From a bacterium (lineage in GTDB: Bacteria > JAUVQV01 > DATDCY01), in contig DATDCY010000058.1 in assembly GCA_036524115.1 (NCBI GenBank), positions 1 through 27,178 on the forward strand: a stretch of DNA of 27,178 bases, read 5' to 3'. How positions within the stretch are numbered: the first letter of the stretch is position 1; every line of letters begins with the position of its first letter. A model generated the notes under the pieces. It searched no databases, was not told where the DNA came from, and worked only from the letters and a program-made list of their open reading frames with translations. The position numbers and the translations under genes were made by a program. Positions 1 to 7,190 of this stretch are shown here, piece by piece.

Positions 1-714
1 GGCGGCCACGCGCGCCGTCGCCTCGTGCCGGCGTTCCGCCGCGGTGTCCGCGCCCGCGTCCCCGCCGCCCGCCGCGGCGATCGCGAAGGACTCGCGCCAC
101 GCGGGGTCGTCCACCGGGATGACCCGGGAGGACTCGACGCGGCCGTCGTCCACGAGATCGATGCCGATGGCCGAGGCCCCCACGTCGACGACGAGCGCCC
201 GCCGGGACTCCGGCACTGCCGAGCGCAGCGCCGCCGCGACGGCGAAGGCCTCGGGCTGGATCGACGATGGCGCCAGGTTCGCCCGCCCGAGCAGCGCGAT
301 CACGCGCTCGAGGGCCGCCTTCGGCGCGGCGCCGAGCAGCACCGCGTGGCCCTCGCCCGCCGCCCGGCCTCCGGCCTTCCAGCCCAGAAGGAACTCGTCC
401 CTCCGCCCGGGCAGATGGCGCTCCGCCTCGAAGCCGACGAGCTCCGGCAGGCTCGCCGCCTTCACCGGCGGCGTCTCGAACCGCCGCATGATGAAGTCCG
501 CCCGCGGCACCCCCAGGGTCACCGCAACGCCCGCGGGCACGCGGCTGGCGATCAGGAACGAGGCGATCTCCTGCAGGAACGCGGGCTCGGCGTCCGGCCC
601 CTGCGGCAGCGGCAGGCGCAGCGCGCCCGCGACCTCCGCCTTCCCGAGGCCCGAGCGCAGGCAGAGGCAGGAGAGGTGCCCGTCCGCGACGCTGACACCC
701 AGGCGGTATTTCAG
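1..714 (-). CDS. gspL: GspL-like type II secretion inner-membrane platform protein, N-terminal part (cut by window edge)
   Basis: The minus frame is open from base 714 to the window edge, giving 238 codons. The product begins LKYRLGVSVADG and contains VVDVGASAIGIDLVDDGRV, a glycine-rich phosphate-binding stretch typical of the actin-like fold shared by GspL and PilM. In type II secretion GspL is a cytoplasmic-domain protein that links the GspE ATPase to GspM and the inner-membrane platform. The C-terminal membrane helix and periplasmic part would lie beyond the window. It follows gspK, as in standard gsp operons. The start is unusual: no ATG, GTG or TTG lies near the gspK stop. A CTG at 714 overlaps the gspK TGA and is preceded by GAGAGGAAA, so I chose it. 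A TTG at 762 inside gspK is the alternative. Family assignment is fairly sure, start uncertain. Confidence 0.72.
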   Translation of the reverse strand, partial: MKYRLGVSVADGHLSCLCLRSGLGKAEVAGALRLPLPQGPDAEPAFLQEIASFLIASRVPAGVAVTLGVPRADFIMRRFETPPVKAASLPELVGFEAERHLPGRRDEFLLGWKAGGRAAGEGHAVLLGAAPKAALERVIALLGRANLAPSSIQPEAFAVAAALRSAVPESRRALVVDVGASAIGIDLVDDGRVESSRVIPVDDPAWRESFAIAAAGGGDAGADTAAERRHEATARVAA

Positions 715-1670
715 TGGCTTTCCTCTCTCCCGACCGGCTCGGGGCTGCTCGTGTCGTTCCAATATAGCAAGGCGAACGTCCGGGTGCCACCGGTGCCGCC
801 CGTGTCGCCGCGGCTGACGACCGCCTGCACCGTGCGCTTCGGCGCGCCGGCGCCCGGGTCCCCCGTCGCCACGATGCGATAGATGCGCGACGGCTGCCCG
901 CGGGGCACGCGCGCGATCTTCAGCTCCTCGCGGAGGGCCTTGGGCACCGTGGCGGCATTGGGCAGGATTTCACCCTCCAGGCTGTAGACCGTGAGCAGGT
1001 CGCGCAGTCCGGGGACGCGCTTCTCCCCCTCGCCGGTGCCGAAGAACAGCTCGGGCGTCACCCCGCGCACGAGCAGCAGCTCCTCGACCACGTCCAGCGG
1101 ACCGTCCTTGCACGAGTACGGCGGGTCGAGCGAGCGGTAGTAGTCCTCCTCCGCGCCGTTGATCCGGTGCTCGCTGCCGACGTCGCGCCAGTCGAGGATG
1201 CTGTCGACGACCGTGTCCCGATCCGACCCCGGGGCCATGCCGCAGAGCTTCAGGACGCCGACGAGCACCGAGCGCTGCTGGATCCCGTTGATGGGCACCA
1301 GGCCGCTCTCGTCGCTGATCCGCCACGAGTACGTTCCGTCGCCGAGCGCCACGTCCTTCGCGAACGCCGGCGTGCCCGTGCCGTCGCCGCGGTAGTACAG
1401 GAGCAGGTCGCCCTTGTCCTCGTCGACCCCGACCGCCGTGATCCGATCGTCGAGGGCGGCGAGCGCCGCGCGGTAGCCGGCGATCGCCAGCGACCACCCG
1501 CGCAGGTCGTCGCGGCGGTTGCGCTCCGCGGCGGCGCGGACGCGGGTCGAGAAGATCGTCTCGCCGGCCACGACCGCCAGCAGCGCCAGCAGCCAGACCG
1601 CCAGCAGGAGCGCGACGCCCTCCTGGCCCGACCCGCGGCGGCGGCGCCGCCCGATGCGCGCCGCGCTCAC
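711..1670 (-). CDS. gspK: Type II secretion minor pseudopilin GspK
   Basis: The 319-residue product starts at a GTG that overlaps the gspJ stop as GTGA. An arginine-rich N-terminus is followed by QEG and then VALLLAVWLLALLAVVAG. This is a class III prepilin leader cleaved after Gly, followed by a hydrophobic helix. The residue at mature position +5 is not Glu, which is the known hallmark of GspK among the pseudopilins. The rest is a large soluble periplasmic domain, including an acidic stretch with HRINGAEEDYY and SLDPPYSCKDGPLDVVEELLLVRG, typical of the GspK helical domain. GspK caps the pseudopilus tip together with GspI and GspJ, whose genes lie immediately upstream. Length matches the family. 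Confidence 0.9.
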   Translation of the reverse strand: MSAARIGRRRRRGSGQEGVALLLAVWLLALLAVVAGETIFSTRVRAAAERNRRDDLRGWSLAIAGYRAALAALDDRITAVGVDEDKGDLLLYYRGDGTGTPAFAKDVALGDGTYSWRISDESGLVPINGIQQRSVLVGVLKLCGMAPGSDRDTVVDSILDWRDVGSEHRINGAEEDYYRSLDPPYSCKDGPLDVVEELLLVRGVTPELFFGTGEGEKRVPGLRDLLTVYSLEGEILPNAATVPKALREELKIARVPRGQPSRIYRIVATGDPGAGAPKRTVQAVVSRGDTGGTGGTRTFALLYWNDTSSPEPVGREESH

Positions 1671-2332
1671 GGCTGCACCGGGCTCGGCAGGGCCACCTCG
1701 ACGCGGTAGCTCTGCGCCTCGGCGCCGGCAGCGCCCCCCAGCGCGAACTCAACCGTGACGCTCTTCGGCAGAAGCTCGTCGAGCGGGCTCCACTTCTGCG
1801 ACGGCTCGTCCGCGGGCGGCGGCGGCGTCCCGGGAACGCTCTCGTCCGGCTCCACCTCGGGGCGCTTCACGACGCTCACCGAGAACCCCGTGACGTCCGG
1901 GATCGTCTCCTCCCGCCGCGCCTTGTGGTCCTTGAAGAAGTCCTTGTCGGGCCAGGGGTACTCGCGGTAGACGAGCTGCGGGCCCGCCTCGCCCTCCTCG
2001 AGCGAGTACGCGACCTGCAGCGGCGCGGCGCCCGCGGCCGCGCAGGTGACGAAGCGCAGCGCGCGGTCCCCCGCGTCGAAGGCGATCGCGTCCTGCCCCT
2101 CCTTGCTCGTCGGCGAGGGCACGGCCGCGCGCAGCTGGGCGGCGATGCGCTCGGCGACCACCCGCGCGACCACCTCCTCGCGGCCGCGCGTGAAGCCCGA
2201 GCGCCAGGCCCCGAGGCTGGTCGCGAGCGCCCCGGAGATGATGACGCCCGCGACGGCGAGGATGCTCAGCGTCAGGATCAGCTCGATCAAGGTGAGGCCG
2301 CGGCGATCGAGGAAGGCGGCCCGCGGGTTCAT
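1667..2332 (-). CDS. gspJ: Type II secretion minor pseudopilin GspJ
   Basis: The 221-residue product starts MNPRAAFLDRRG, then LTLIELILTLSILAVAGVII. This is a prepilin peptidase site (Gly at -1, Glu at +5 of the mature chain) followed by a transmembrane/assembly helix. The C-terminal part has the length and general pattern of GspJ (YREYPWPD, then DVTGFSVSVV), with a proline-rich insert around residues 165-180. It would form the pseudopilus tip with GspI and GspK. The start overlaps the gspI stop as ATGA and the stop overlaps the gspK start as GTGA, so the three genes are probably translationally coupled. Confidence 0.88.
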   Translation of the reverse strand: MNPRAAFLDRRGLTLIELILTLSILAVAGVIISGALATSLGAWRSGFTRGREEVVARVVAERIAAQLRAAVPSPTSKEGQDAIAFDAGDRALRFVTCAAAGAAPLQVAYSLEEGEAGPQLVYREYPWPDKDFFKDHKARREETIPDVTGFSVSVVKRPEVEPDESVPGTPPPPADEPSQKWSPLDELLPKSVTVEFALGGAAGAEAQSYRVEVALPSPVQP

Positions 2333-2787
2333 GGCTTCGCCTCCGGCTTGCCGCGCGGCAGCAGCGTGAGCAGCTCCCAGCTCGGCCCGCCCTGCGTCGA
2401 GACGGTCAGCCGCGCCTGGACCAGCTCGGCGCCGTGCGGCTCGCCCGCCGCTCCGGCCGCGGGGGCCGGCGCCCCCACCGGTTCGAGCAGCCAGTGGCAG
2501 CCGCCGACGTCCCCCTCCTCCGGCGACTCCGGCGCCTTCTTGCGGGTCGCGAGATCGCCGAGGACCTGCTCGGCGACGATCGACAGCCGCGCGCTGTCCG
2601 CGGCCTCGCGGCGCAGCCGCAGGGTCATGGCGATCCCCGGAAAGATGACGCCGAGCCCGATCCCGAGGATCGCGAGCGCCACGAGGACCTCGAGCAGCGT
2701 GAACCCCGCCGCCCGCCCCCGCTGCGCGGGATCGTGCGGGCTAGAGCCGATTCTCGCGGACGAGGATCTCCGCGATCTGGACGGCAT
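2329..2787 (-). CDS. gspI: Type II secretion minor pseudopilin GspI
   Basis: The 152-residue product has the prepilin motif AAG followed by FTLLEVLVALAILGIGLG, with Gly at -1 and Glu at +5, then a short periplasmic domain with TLRLRREAADSARLSIVAEQVLGDL. This matches GspI, which nucleates the pseudopilus tip with GspJ and GspK. The only conventional start is the ATG at 2787. It lies inside the 3' end of asd, giving a 47-base same-strand overlap and an unusually long 28-residue basic leader. No ATG, GTG or TTG lies between the asd stop and the cleavage motif. GspG and GspH genes, usually upstream of gspI, are not in the window; the upstream gene is asd. Confidence 0.87.
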   Translation of the reverse strand: MPSRSRRSSSARIGSSPHDPAQRGRAAGFTLLEVLVALAILGIGLGVIFPGIAMTLRLRREAADSARLSIVAEQVLGDLATRKKAPESPEEGDVGGCHWLLEPVGAPAPAAGAAGEPHGAELVQARLTVSTQGGPSWELLTLLPRGKPEAKP

Positions 2788-3760
2788 TGGTGGCCGCCCC
2801 CTTGCGGATGTTGTCGGCGCTGATCCAGAGGTTGAGGCCGTGCTCGACCGAGATGTCCTCGCGGATGCGGCCGACGAAGGTCAGGTCCTGCCCGGCGGCC
2901 TCGATCGGCATCGGGTAGCGACGGTTCACCGGGTCGTCGACGACCTTGACGCCCGGCGCCTTCTCCAGGAGCGCGCGCGCCTCGGCGGGCGTGAGCTTGC
3001 GCTCGGTCTCGATGTTCACGGCCTCGGAGTGCCCGTAGAAGACCGGGACGCGCACCGTGGTCGCCGTGACGCGGATCGACTCGTCCTCCATGATCTTCTT
3101 GGTCTCGTTGACCATCTTCATCTCTTCCTTCGTGTAGCCGTTCTCGAGGAAGACGTCGATCTGCGGGATGACGTTGAAGGCGATGCGGTACGGGAAGACC
3201 TTCGGCGTGACCTCGCGGGCGTTGAGCAGGTCCGCCGTCTGGTGGAACAGCTCGTCCATCGCTTTCTTGCCTGCGCCGGAGGTCGCCTGGTAGGTCGAGA
3301 CCACCACGCGGCGGATGCGCGCCGCGTCGTGCAGCGGCTTGAGCACGACCACCATCTGGATCGTCGAGCAGTTCGGGTTGGCGATGATGCCCTTGTGCCG
3401 CGCAATCGCGTGCGGGTTGACCTCGGGGACCACCAGCGGCACCGCCGGGTCCATGCGGAAGGCGTTGGTGTTGTCGATGCAGATCGCGCCCGCGCGCGCC
3501 GCCACCGGGCAGAAGCGCTCCGAGACCTTGCCGCCGGCCGAGAAGAGCGCCACCTGCACGCCCGCGAAGGAGTCGTCGTTCAGCTCCTGCACGACGTATT
3601 CGCGGCCCTTGAACTCGACCTTCCTGCCCGCCGAGCGCTCCGAGGCCAGCGCCCGCAGCTCGCGCACCGGGAACTCGCGCTCCGCGAGCACCCGCAGCAT
3701 CTCCTGCCCCACGGCGCCCGTCGCGCCGACCACCGCCACCGCATAGCCCTGCTCCGTCAT
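2741..3760 (-). CDS. asd: Aspartate-semialdehyde dehydrogenase
   Basis: The 339-residue enzyme converts aspartyl-4-phosphate to aspartate-4-semialdehyde using NADPH, at the branch point to lysine/diaminopimelate, threonine and methionine. Visible hallmarks are the Rossmann motif VGATGAVGQEML (about residues 11-22), the active-site cysteine in NPNCSTIQM (Cys131), the loop YQATSGAGKKAMDEL, and VFYGHSEAVN with the catalytic His244. The ATG at 3760 was chosen because it gives the normal family N-terminus (GYAVAVVGATG) and has GAAGGAAGCGAGGA just upstream. A GTG at 3817 overlapping the leuD stop would add 19 low-complexity residues. It sits 53 bases after leuD and runs into gspI. Length is normal for the family. 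Confidence 0.95.
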   Translation of the reverse strand: MTEQGYAVAVVGATGAVGQEMLRVLAEREFPVRELRALASERSAGRKVEFKGREYVVQELNDDSFAGVQVALFSAGGKVSERFCPVAARAGAICIDNTNAFRMDPAVPLVVPEVNPHAIARHKGIIANPNCSTIQMVVVLKPLHDAARIRRVVVSTYQATSGAGKKAMDELFHQTADLLNAREVTPKVFPYRIAFNVIPQIDVFLENGYTKEEMKMVNETKKIMEDESIRVTATTVRVPVFYGHSEAVNIETERKLTPAEARALLEKAPGVKVVDDPVNRRYPMPIEAAGQDLTFVGRIREDISVEHGLNLWISADNIRKGAATNAVQIAEILVRENRL

Positions 3761-3813
3761 CGCGTCCTCGCTTCCTTCGCTCATCGCTCGCCGGCGCCGC
3801 AGCGGCCCCGGCG

Positions 3814-4308
3814 TCACTTCACCTTCTGGCCCTTGAGCCAGGCCATGAGGCCGCCGGCGGCGACCAGTTCCATCATGAACGGCGGGATCGGCGCGAACGC
3901 GTAGCGCTCCCCCCGCGTGTGGTTCACGATCCGGCCGGCGGCCAGGTCGATCTCGACCTCGTCGCCCTCGGCGATCGCCGCCGCGGCCTCGGCGGACTCG
4001 ATCGCCGGCAGGCCGACGTTGAAGGCGTTGCGGTAGAAGATGCGGGCGAACGTCGGCGCGATCACCGCGGCCACGCCGCAGCCCTTGAGCGCCATGGGGG
4101 CGTGCTCCCGCGAGGAGCCGCAGCCGAAGTTCTTCCCCGCGACCACCACGTCGCCCGGCTGGACGCGCCGCGGGAAGTCCGGGCTCACGGGTTCCATGCA
4201 GTGCGCCGCCAGTTCCAGCGGGTCGATGGTCGTCAGGTAGCGCGCCGGGATGATGATGTCGGTGTCGACGTCGGCGCCGAACTTCCAGGCCTTGCCCCTG
4301 ATGGTCAC
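3814..4308 (-). CDS. leuD: 3-isopropylmalate dehydratase small subunit LeuD
   Basis: The 164-residue protein is the swivel-domain subunit that, with LeuC, isomerises 2-isopropylmalate to 3-isopropylmalate in leucine synthesis. It begins VTIRGKAWKFGADVDTDIIIPARYL and contains GKNFGCGSSREHAPMALKG, the signature of the aconitase C-terminal swivel domain. The short length is that of the archaeal-type LeuD/HacB group, not the roughly 200-residue E. coli type. The GTG start at 4308 overlaps the leuC stop as GTGA, which fixes it well. A much longer open frame continues upstream to 4935 inside leuC but is only an overlapping frame. The related homoaconitase activity cannot be excluded from sequence alone. 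Confidence 0.94.
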   Translation of the reverse strand: MTIRGKAWKFGADVDTDIIIPARYLTTIDPLELAAHCMEPVSPDFPRRVQPGDVVVAGKNFGCGSSREHAPMALKGCGVAAVIAPTFARIFYRNAFNVGLPAIESAEAAAAIAEGDEVEIDLAAGRIVNHTRGERYAFAPIPPFMMELVAAGGLMAWLKGQKVK

Positions 4309-5576
4309 GGGTGCACCCCCAGTTCCCCCGGGTGGGCGATCCGCCCGAGCACCGCGGAGGCGGCGGTCACTGCGGGTCCGGCGAGATAGACCTCGCTCTG
4401 GAGGTGGCCCATCCGCCCGAGGAAGTTGCGGTTCGAGGTCGCGACGGCGACCTCCCCCTTCGCGAGGATCCCCATGTGCCCGCCGAGGCAGGGGCCGCAG
4501 GTCGGCGTGCTCACCGCCGCGCCGGCCTCGACGAAGAGATCGAGCAGCCCCTCCTTCATCGCCTGGCGGTAGATGTTCTGGGTCGCCGGGATCACGATCA
4601 TCCGCACGTCGGGATGGACCGTGCGGCCGCGCAGCACGGCGGCGGCCTCGCGCAGGTCCGAGATGCGGCCGTTCGTGCAGGACCCGACGAAGGCCTGGTC
4701 GATGCGCACCGAGGCGACCTCGCTCACGCCGACCACGTTCGCCGGGGAGTGCGGCTTCGCGACCTGGGGTTCCAGCCCCGAGACGTCGACCTCGTGCACG
4801 GAGACGTAGGCGGCGTCCGCGTCGCTGGCGAGCTTCGCGTAGGGCACGGCGGTGCGGCCCCTGAGGTACTCGTCGACGACCGCATCCGCGGCGATGATGC
4901 CGTTCTTGCCGCCGCCCTCGATGGCCATGTTGCACATCGTCAGGCGCCCGTCGATGCCGAGCTTCCCGATCGCCGGGCCGCAGAACTCCATCGCCGAGTA
5001 GAGCGCGCCGTCGACGCCGATCCTGCCGAGCACGGCGAGGATGTAGTCCTTGCCACCGACCCAGGGCTTCGGCGTCCCCGTGAAGACGAACTTCAGCGAC
5101 GGCGGCACCTTGAGCCAGGTCCAGCCGGTGACCCAGGCCGCCGCGATGTCCGTGCTCCCCATGCCCGTCGCGAACGCGCCGAGCGCGCCGTAGGTGCAGG
5201 TGTGCGAGTCAGCGCCGACGATCACCATGCCGGGTCGCACCAGCCCCGCCTCGGGCAGCAGCGCGTGCTCGATGCCCATCCGTCCCAGTTCGAAGTAGTT
5301 CGTGATCCTGTGCTTGCGGGCGAACTCCCGCATCACCCGGCACTGCTCGGCGGACTGGATGTCCTTGTTCGGCGAGAAGTGGTCGGGCACGAGCACGACC
5401 TTCTCGCGGTCGAAGACCTCGGCCGCGCCCGCCTTCTCGAACTCCTGGATCGCCAGCGGCGCGGTGATGTCGTTGGCGAGCGCCAGGTCCACCGGCACCC
5501 GCACGATCTGTCCCGGCGAAACCGCCGCCTCGCCGGCCTTCGCCGCGAGGATCTTCTCGGTGATGGTCATGCCCAT
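4305..5576 (-). CDS. leuC: 3-isopropylmalate dehydratase large subunit LeuC
   Basis: The 423-residue aconitase-family protein carries the 4Fe-4S cluster for isopropylmalate isomerisation. Cluster ligands are visible as GSCTNGR (Cys300) and CGPCLGGH (Cys360, Cys363). GADSHTCTYGALGAFATGMGS (about 121-141) is another family signature. The length places it in the shorter archaeal-type LeuC/HacA group, matching its short LeuD. The start MGMTITEKIL at 5576 agrees with relatives; a second ATG lies two codons in. Upstream on the same strand a candidate sigma-70 promoter begins the leuC-leuD-asd-gsp series. The open frame continues through the promoter and antisense to the uspA gene up to 6524, but that extension is not protein-like. 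Confidence 0.95.
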   Translation of the reverse strand: MGMTITEKILAAKAGEAAVSPGQIVRVPVDLALANDITAPLAIQEFEKAGAAEVFDREKVVLVPDHFSPNKDIQSAEQCRVMREFARKHRITNYFELGRMGIEHALLPEAGLVRPGMVIVGADSHTCTYGALGAFATGMGSTDIAAAWVTGWTWLKVPPSLKFVFTGTPKPWVGGKDYILAVLGRIGVDGALYSAMEFCGPAIGKLGIDGRLTMCNMAIEGGGKNGIIAADAVVDEYLRGRTAVPYAKLASDADAAYVSVHEVDVSGLEPQVAKPHSPANVVGVSEVASVRIDQAFVGSCTNGRISDLREAAAVLRGRTVHPDVRMIVIPATQNIYRQAMKEGLLDLFVEAGAAVSTPTCGPCLGGHMGILAKGEVAVATSNRNFLGRMGHLQSEVYLAGPAVTAASAVLGRIAHPGELGVHP

Positions 5577-5615
5577 GATGTCAGCCTGCACTTTCCCTTT
5601 GTCGTCAATCGTCGA

Positions 5616-5643
5616 ATAGTACCACGCATGAGGACAATGACAA
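5616..5643 (-). promoter_or_regulatory. Candidate sigma-70 promoter for leuC-leuD-asd-gsp
   Basis: On the minus strand TTGTCA (5638-5643) is followed after 16 bases by TACTAT (5616-5621). They match the -35 and -10 consensus at 5 and 4 of 6 positions. The predicted start lies about 33 bases before the leuC ATG. This is the AT-richest part of the 171-base divergent gap between leuC and the plus-strand uspA. I see no equally good promoter facing uspA. Confidence 0.45.
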
Positions 5644-5747
5644 ACAGCGCCGGAGCCCCCCGCCGGCGCTCCGTTCGCATCCGCTTCGCTTCCCCGCGCC
5701 TGCGTGCTATTGTTGGCGCAGGTGCACCCGCAGCAGAGGGAAGAGGC

Positions 5748-6617
5748 GTGAGCGGCTACCAGAAGGTCCTCGTCGCTGTCGACGGCTCGGAGGCCGGCAC
5801 CAACGCGCTGCGGCAGGCCTGCCGCCTCAGCGCCGGCAGCCCCTGGCCGCCGACGGTCATGACCGCCTACCCGCGCCTGAAGGACACCGAGGTCGAGGTC
5901 ATCAGCGGACGCGAGGACATCGGCGCGGCGCTGCGTGCCGAGGCGACGAAGGTCCTCGAGCGGGCGCGCGCCGCCGCCGAGGAAGACGGCTTCACCCTGT
6001 CCTGGTCGAAGGCCGTCGAGGGTTCCCCGTTCGAGGCCATCGTCGAGACGGCGCTCGCCGGGCGCTATGACCTGATCGTCGTCGGGCGCCGCGGACGCAC
6101 GCGCCTCGAGCGCGCCTTCATGGGCAGCGTCACGGCGCGCGTCATCGGCTACGCGGACACCGACGTCCTGGTCGTGCCCCGTGATGCCGAACTCGCCTGG
6201 GATCGCGTCCTCGTGCCCACGGACGGCTCCCGCCACAGCCGCGCCGCGGTCGAGAGGGCGGTCGATCTCGCCAGCCACTACCGGGCGGCACTCGATGTCG
6301 TCTCCGTCGTCGACGCCGCCGACGAGTTCCAGTTCGCCGAGACGCCGGCCAACCTGCGCCAGCTCCTGGCCGCGCACGCCCACCAGGCCGTCGACTCGGC
6401 AGTCGCGACGGCCGCGGCGGGCGGCATCAAGGCGGAGGGCTTCGTGGCCGAGGGCGCCGCGCACGCCGCCATCGCCGGGCTCGTCAGGGAGCGGGGCACC
6501 ACGGTCGTCGTCATGGGCAGCCACGGCCGCGGCGGCCTGCGGCGACTGCTGATGGGGAGCGTCGCCGAGAAGGTGATCGGGGCGGTTTCCTGCCCGACGC
6601 TGGTCGCGCGGCTGTAG
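5748..6617 (+). CDS. Tandem-domain universal stress protein (UspA family)
   Basis: This 289-residue cytoplasmic protein is the only clear plus-strand gene. It has two UspA domains: residues 1-144, starting YQKVLVAVDGSEAGTNAL, and about 147-289, starting WDRVLVPTDGSRHSRAAV. Each ends in the ATP-binding pattern G-2x-G-9x-G(S/T): GRRGRTRLERAFMGS in the first and GSHGRGGLRRLLMGS in the second. Both halves therefore look nucleotide-competent. Such proteins are associated with survival under starvation, oxygen or energy stress; the partner here is unknown. The GTG at 5748 is preceded by GAGGGAAGAGGC, a good ribosome site. A long open extension upstream is antisense to leuC and was discarded. It converges on the Usp-like gene at 6690-7148. 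Confidence 0.93.
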   Translation: MSGYQKVLVAVDGSEAGTNALRQACRLSAGSPWPPTVMTAYPRLKDTEVEVISGREDIGAALRAEATKVLERARAAAEEDGFTLSWSKAVEGSPFEAIVETALAGRYDLIVVGRRGRTRLERAFMGSVTARVIGYADTDVLVVPRDAELAWDRVLVPTDGSRHSRAAVERAVDLASHYRAALDVVSVVDAADEFQFAETPANLRQLLAAHAHQAVDSAVATAAAGGIKAEGFVAEGAAHAAIAGLVRERGTTVVVMGSHGRGGLRRLLMGSVAEKVIGAVSCPTLVARL

Positions 6618-6619
6618 GA

Positions 6620-6677
6620 CGAGGCACGGCGGCGCGCCCCCGCCCGCCGCGGGTGGCGCACCGCCGCTCCTGCCTCG
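6620..6677. terminator. Possible bidirectional terminator between convergent usp genes
   Basis: CGAGGCA (6620-6626) pairs with TGCCTCG (6671-6677), and the adjoining CGGCGG (6627-6632) pairs with CCGCCG (6661-6666), with a 4-base bulge and a GC-rich loop. It fills the 72-base gap between the uspA stop and the stop of the convergent Usp-like gene. There is no clear T-tract on either strand, so intrinsic termination is unproven. Confidence 0.4.
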
Positions 6678-6689
6678 AGGGGTTGATCG

Positions 6690-7148
6690 TCAGGTCGCCA
6701 GCACCGACACCACGGGGCAGAACAGCTCCTGCTCGAGCATGTTCTGCGCGAACTCCCGCAGCGTGTCGATGAAGGCCTCGTGCTGGATCTCCTTGGTCGG
6801 CGTCGGCACGATCACCATCTTGACGCCCCGGTCCCGCACCACGGCGCGGATCACCTGTTCGACGCCGCCCTGCTCCGTGTGGACCACGGCGGCGATGCCC
6901 GCGTCGCGGCAGTACTGCACCGCGCGGTCGAAGAAGCCCAGCACGTCCGCGTGCAGCCGCTGCTCCACGCCGTCGTACGGGGCGATCTCGTAGGTGGCGA
7001 AGGCCATCCGGTCGACGGCCGCGAACTCGGGGAGGATGTTGAGCAGGACGAGGCCGGCCCCGATCTCGCGCGCGCGCTCGTCGCCGTAGCGGATGGTCCT
7101 GCGGAACGGCAACCCCGGCTGGATCAGCACCACGATCTTCTTGTCCAC
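6690..7148 (-). CDS. Usp-like single-domain protein, last gene of the TSUP operon
   Basis: The 152-residue protein starts MDKKIVVLIQPGLPFRRTIRYGDERAREIGAG, an UspA-like alpha/beta N-terminus. It has VVRDRGVKMVIVPTPTK where UspA proteins carry the nucleotide-binding strand and loop. The usual G-2x-G-9x-G(S/T) motif is missing: the segment reads TPTKEIQHEAFIDTLREFAQNMLEQELFCPVVSVLAT. It is therefore likely a non-ATP-binding Usp relative, possibly a regulatory partner of the transporter. The GTG start has GAGGAGG just upstream. It lies 42 bases after the TSUP gene on the same strand, so it probably belongs to the sigma-54-driven operon. The family call is moderately sure; its job is inferred only from its neighbours. 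Confidence 0.75.
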   Translation of the reverse strand: MDKKIVVLIQPGLPFRRTIRYGDERAREIGAGLVLLNILPEFAAVDRMAFATYEIAPYDGVEQRLHADVLGFFDRAVQYCRDAGIAAVVHTEQGGVEQVIRAVVRDRGVKMVIVPTPTKEIQHEAFIDTLREFAQNMLEQELFCPVVSVLAT

Positions 7149-7190
7149 GGCTTGCGCCTCCTCGTTTCCCCGCTGTTTCCGCTGCGCGCC

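Noticed and set aside
1925-3904. Long plus-strand open frame opposite gspI, gspJ and asd
   Set aside because: It is antisense to well-supported genes, rich in Arg/Asp/His/Leu as expected from the complement of GC-rich codons, and shows no domain.
4311-5747. N-terminal extension of the uspA frame
   Set aside because: The frame is open far upstream but antisense to leuC; the UspA domain starts at the GTG at 5748 with a good ribosome site.
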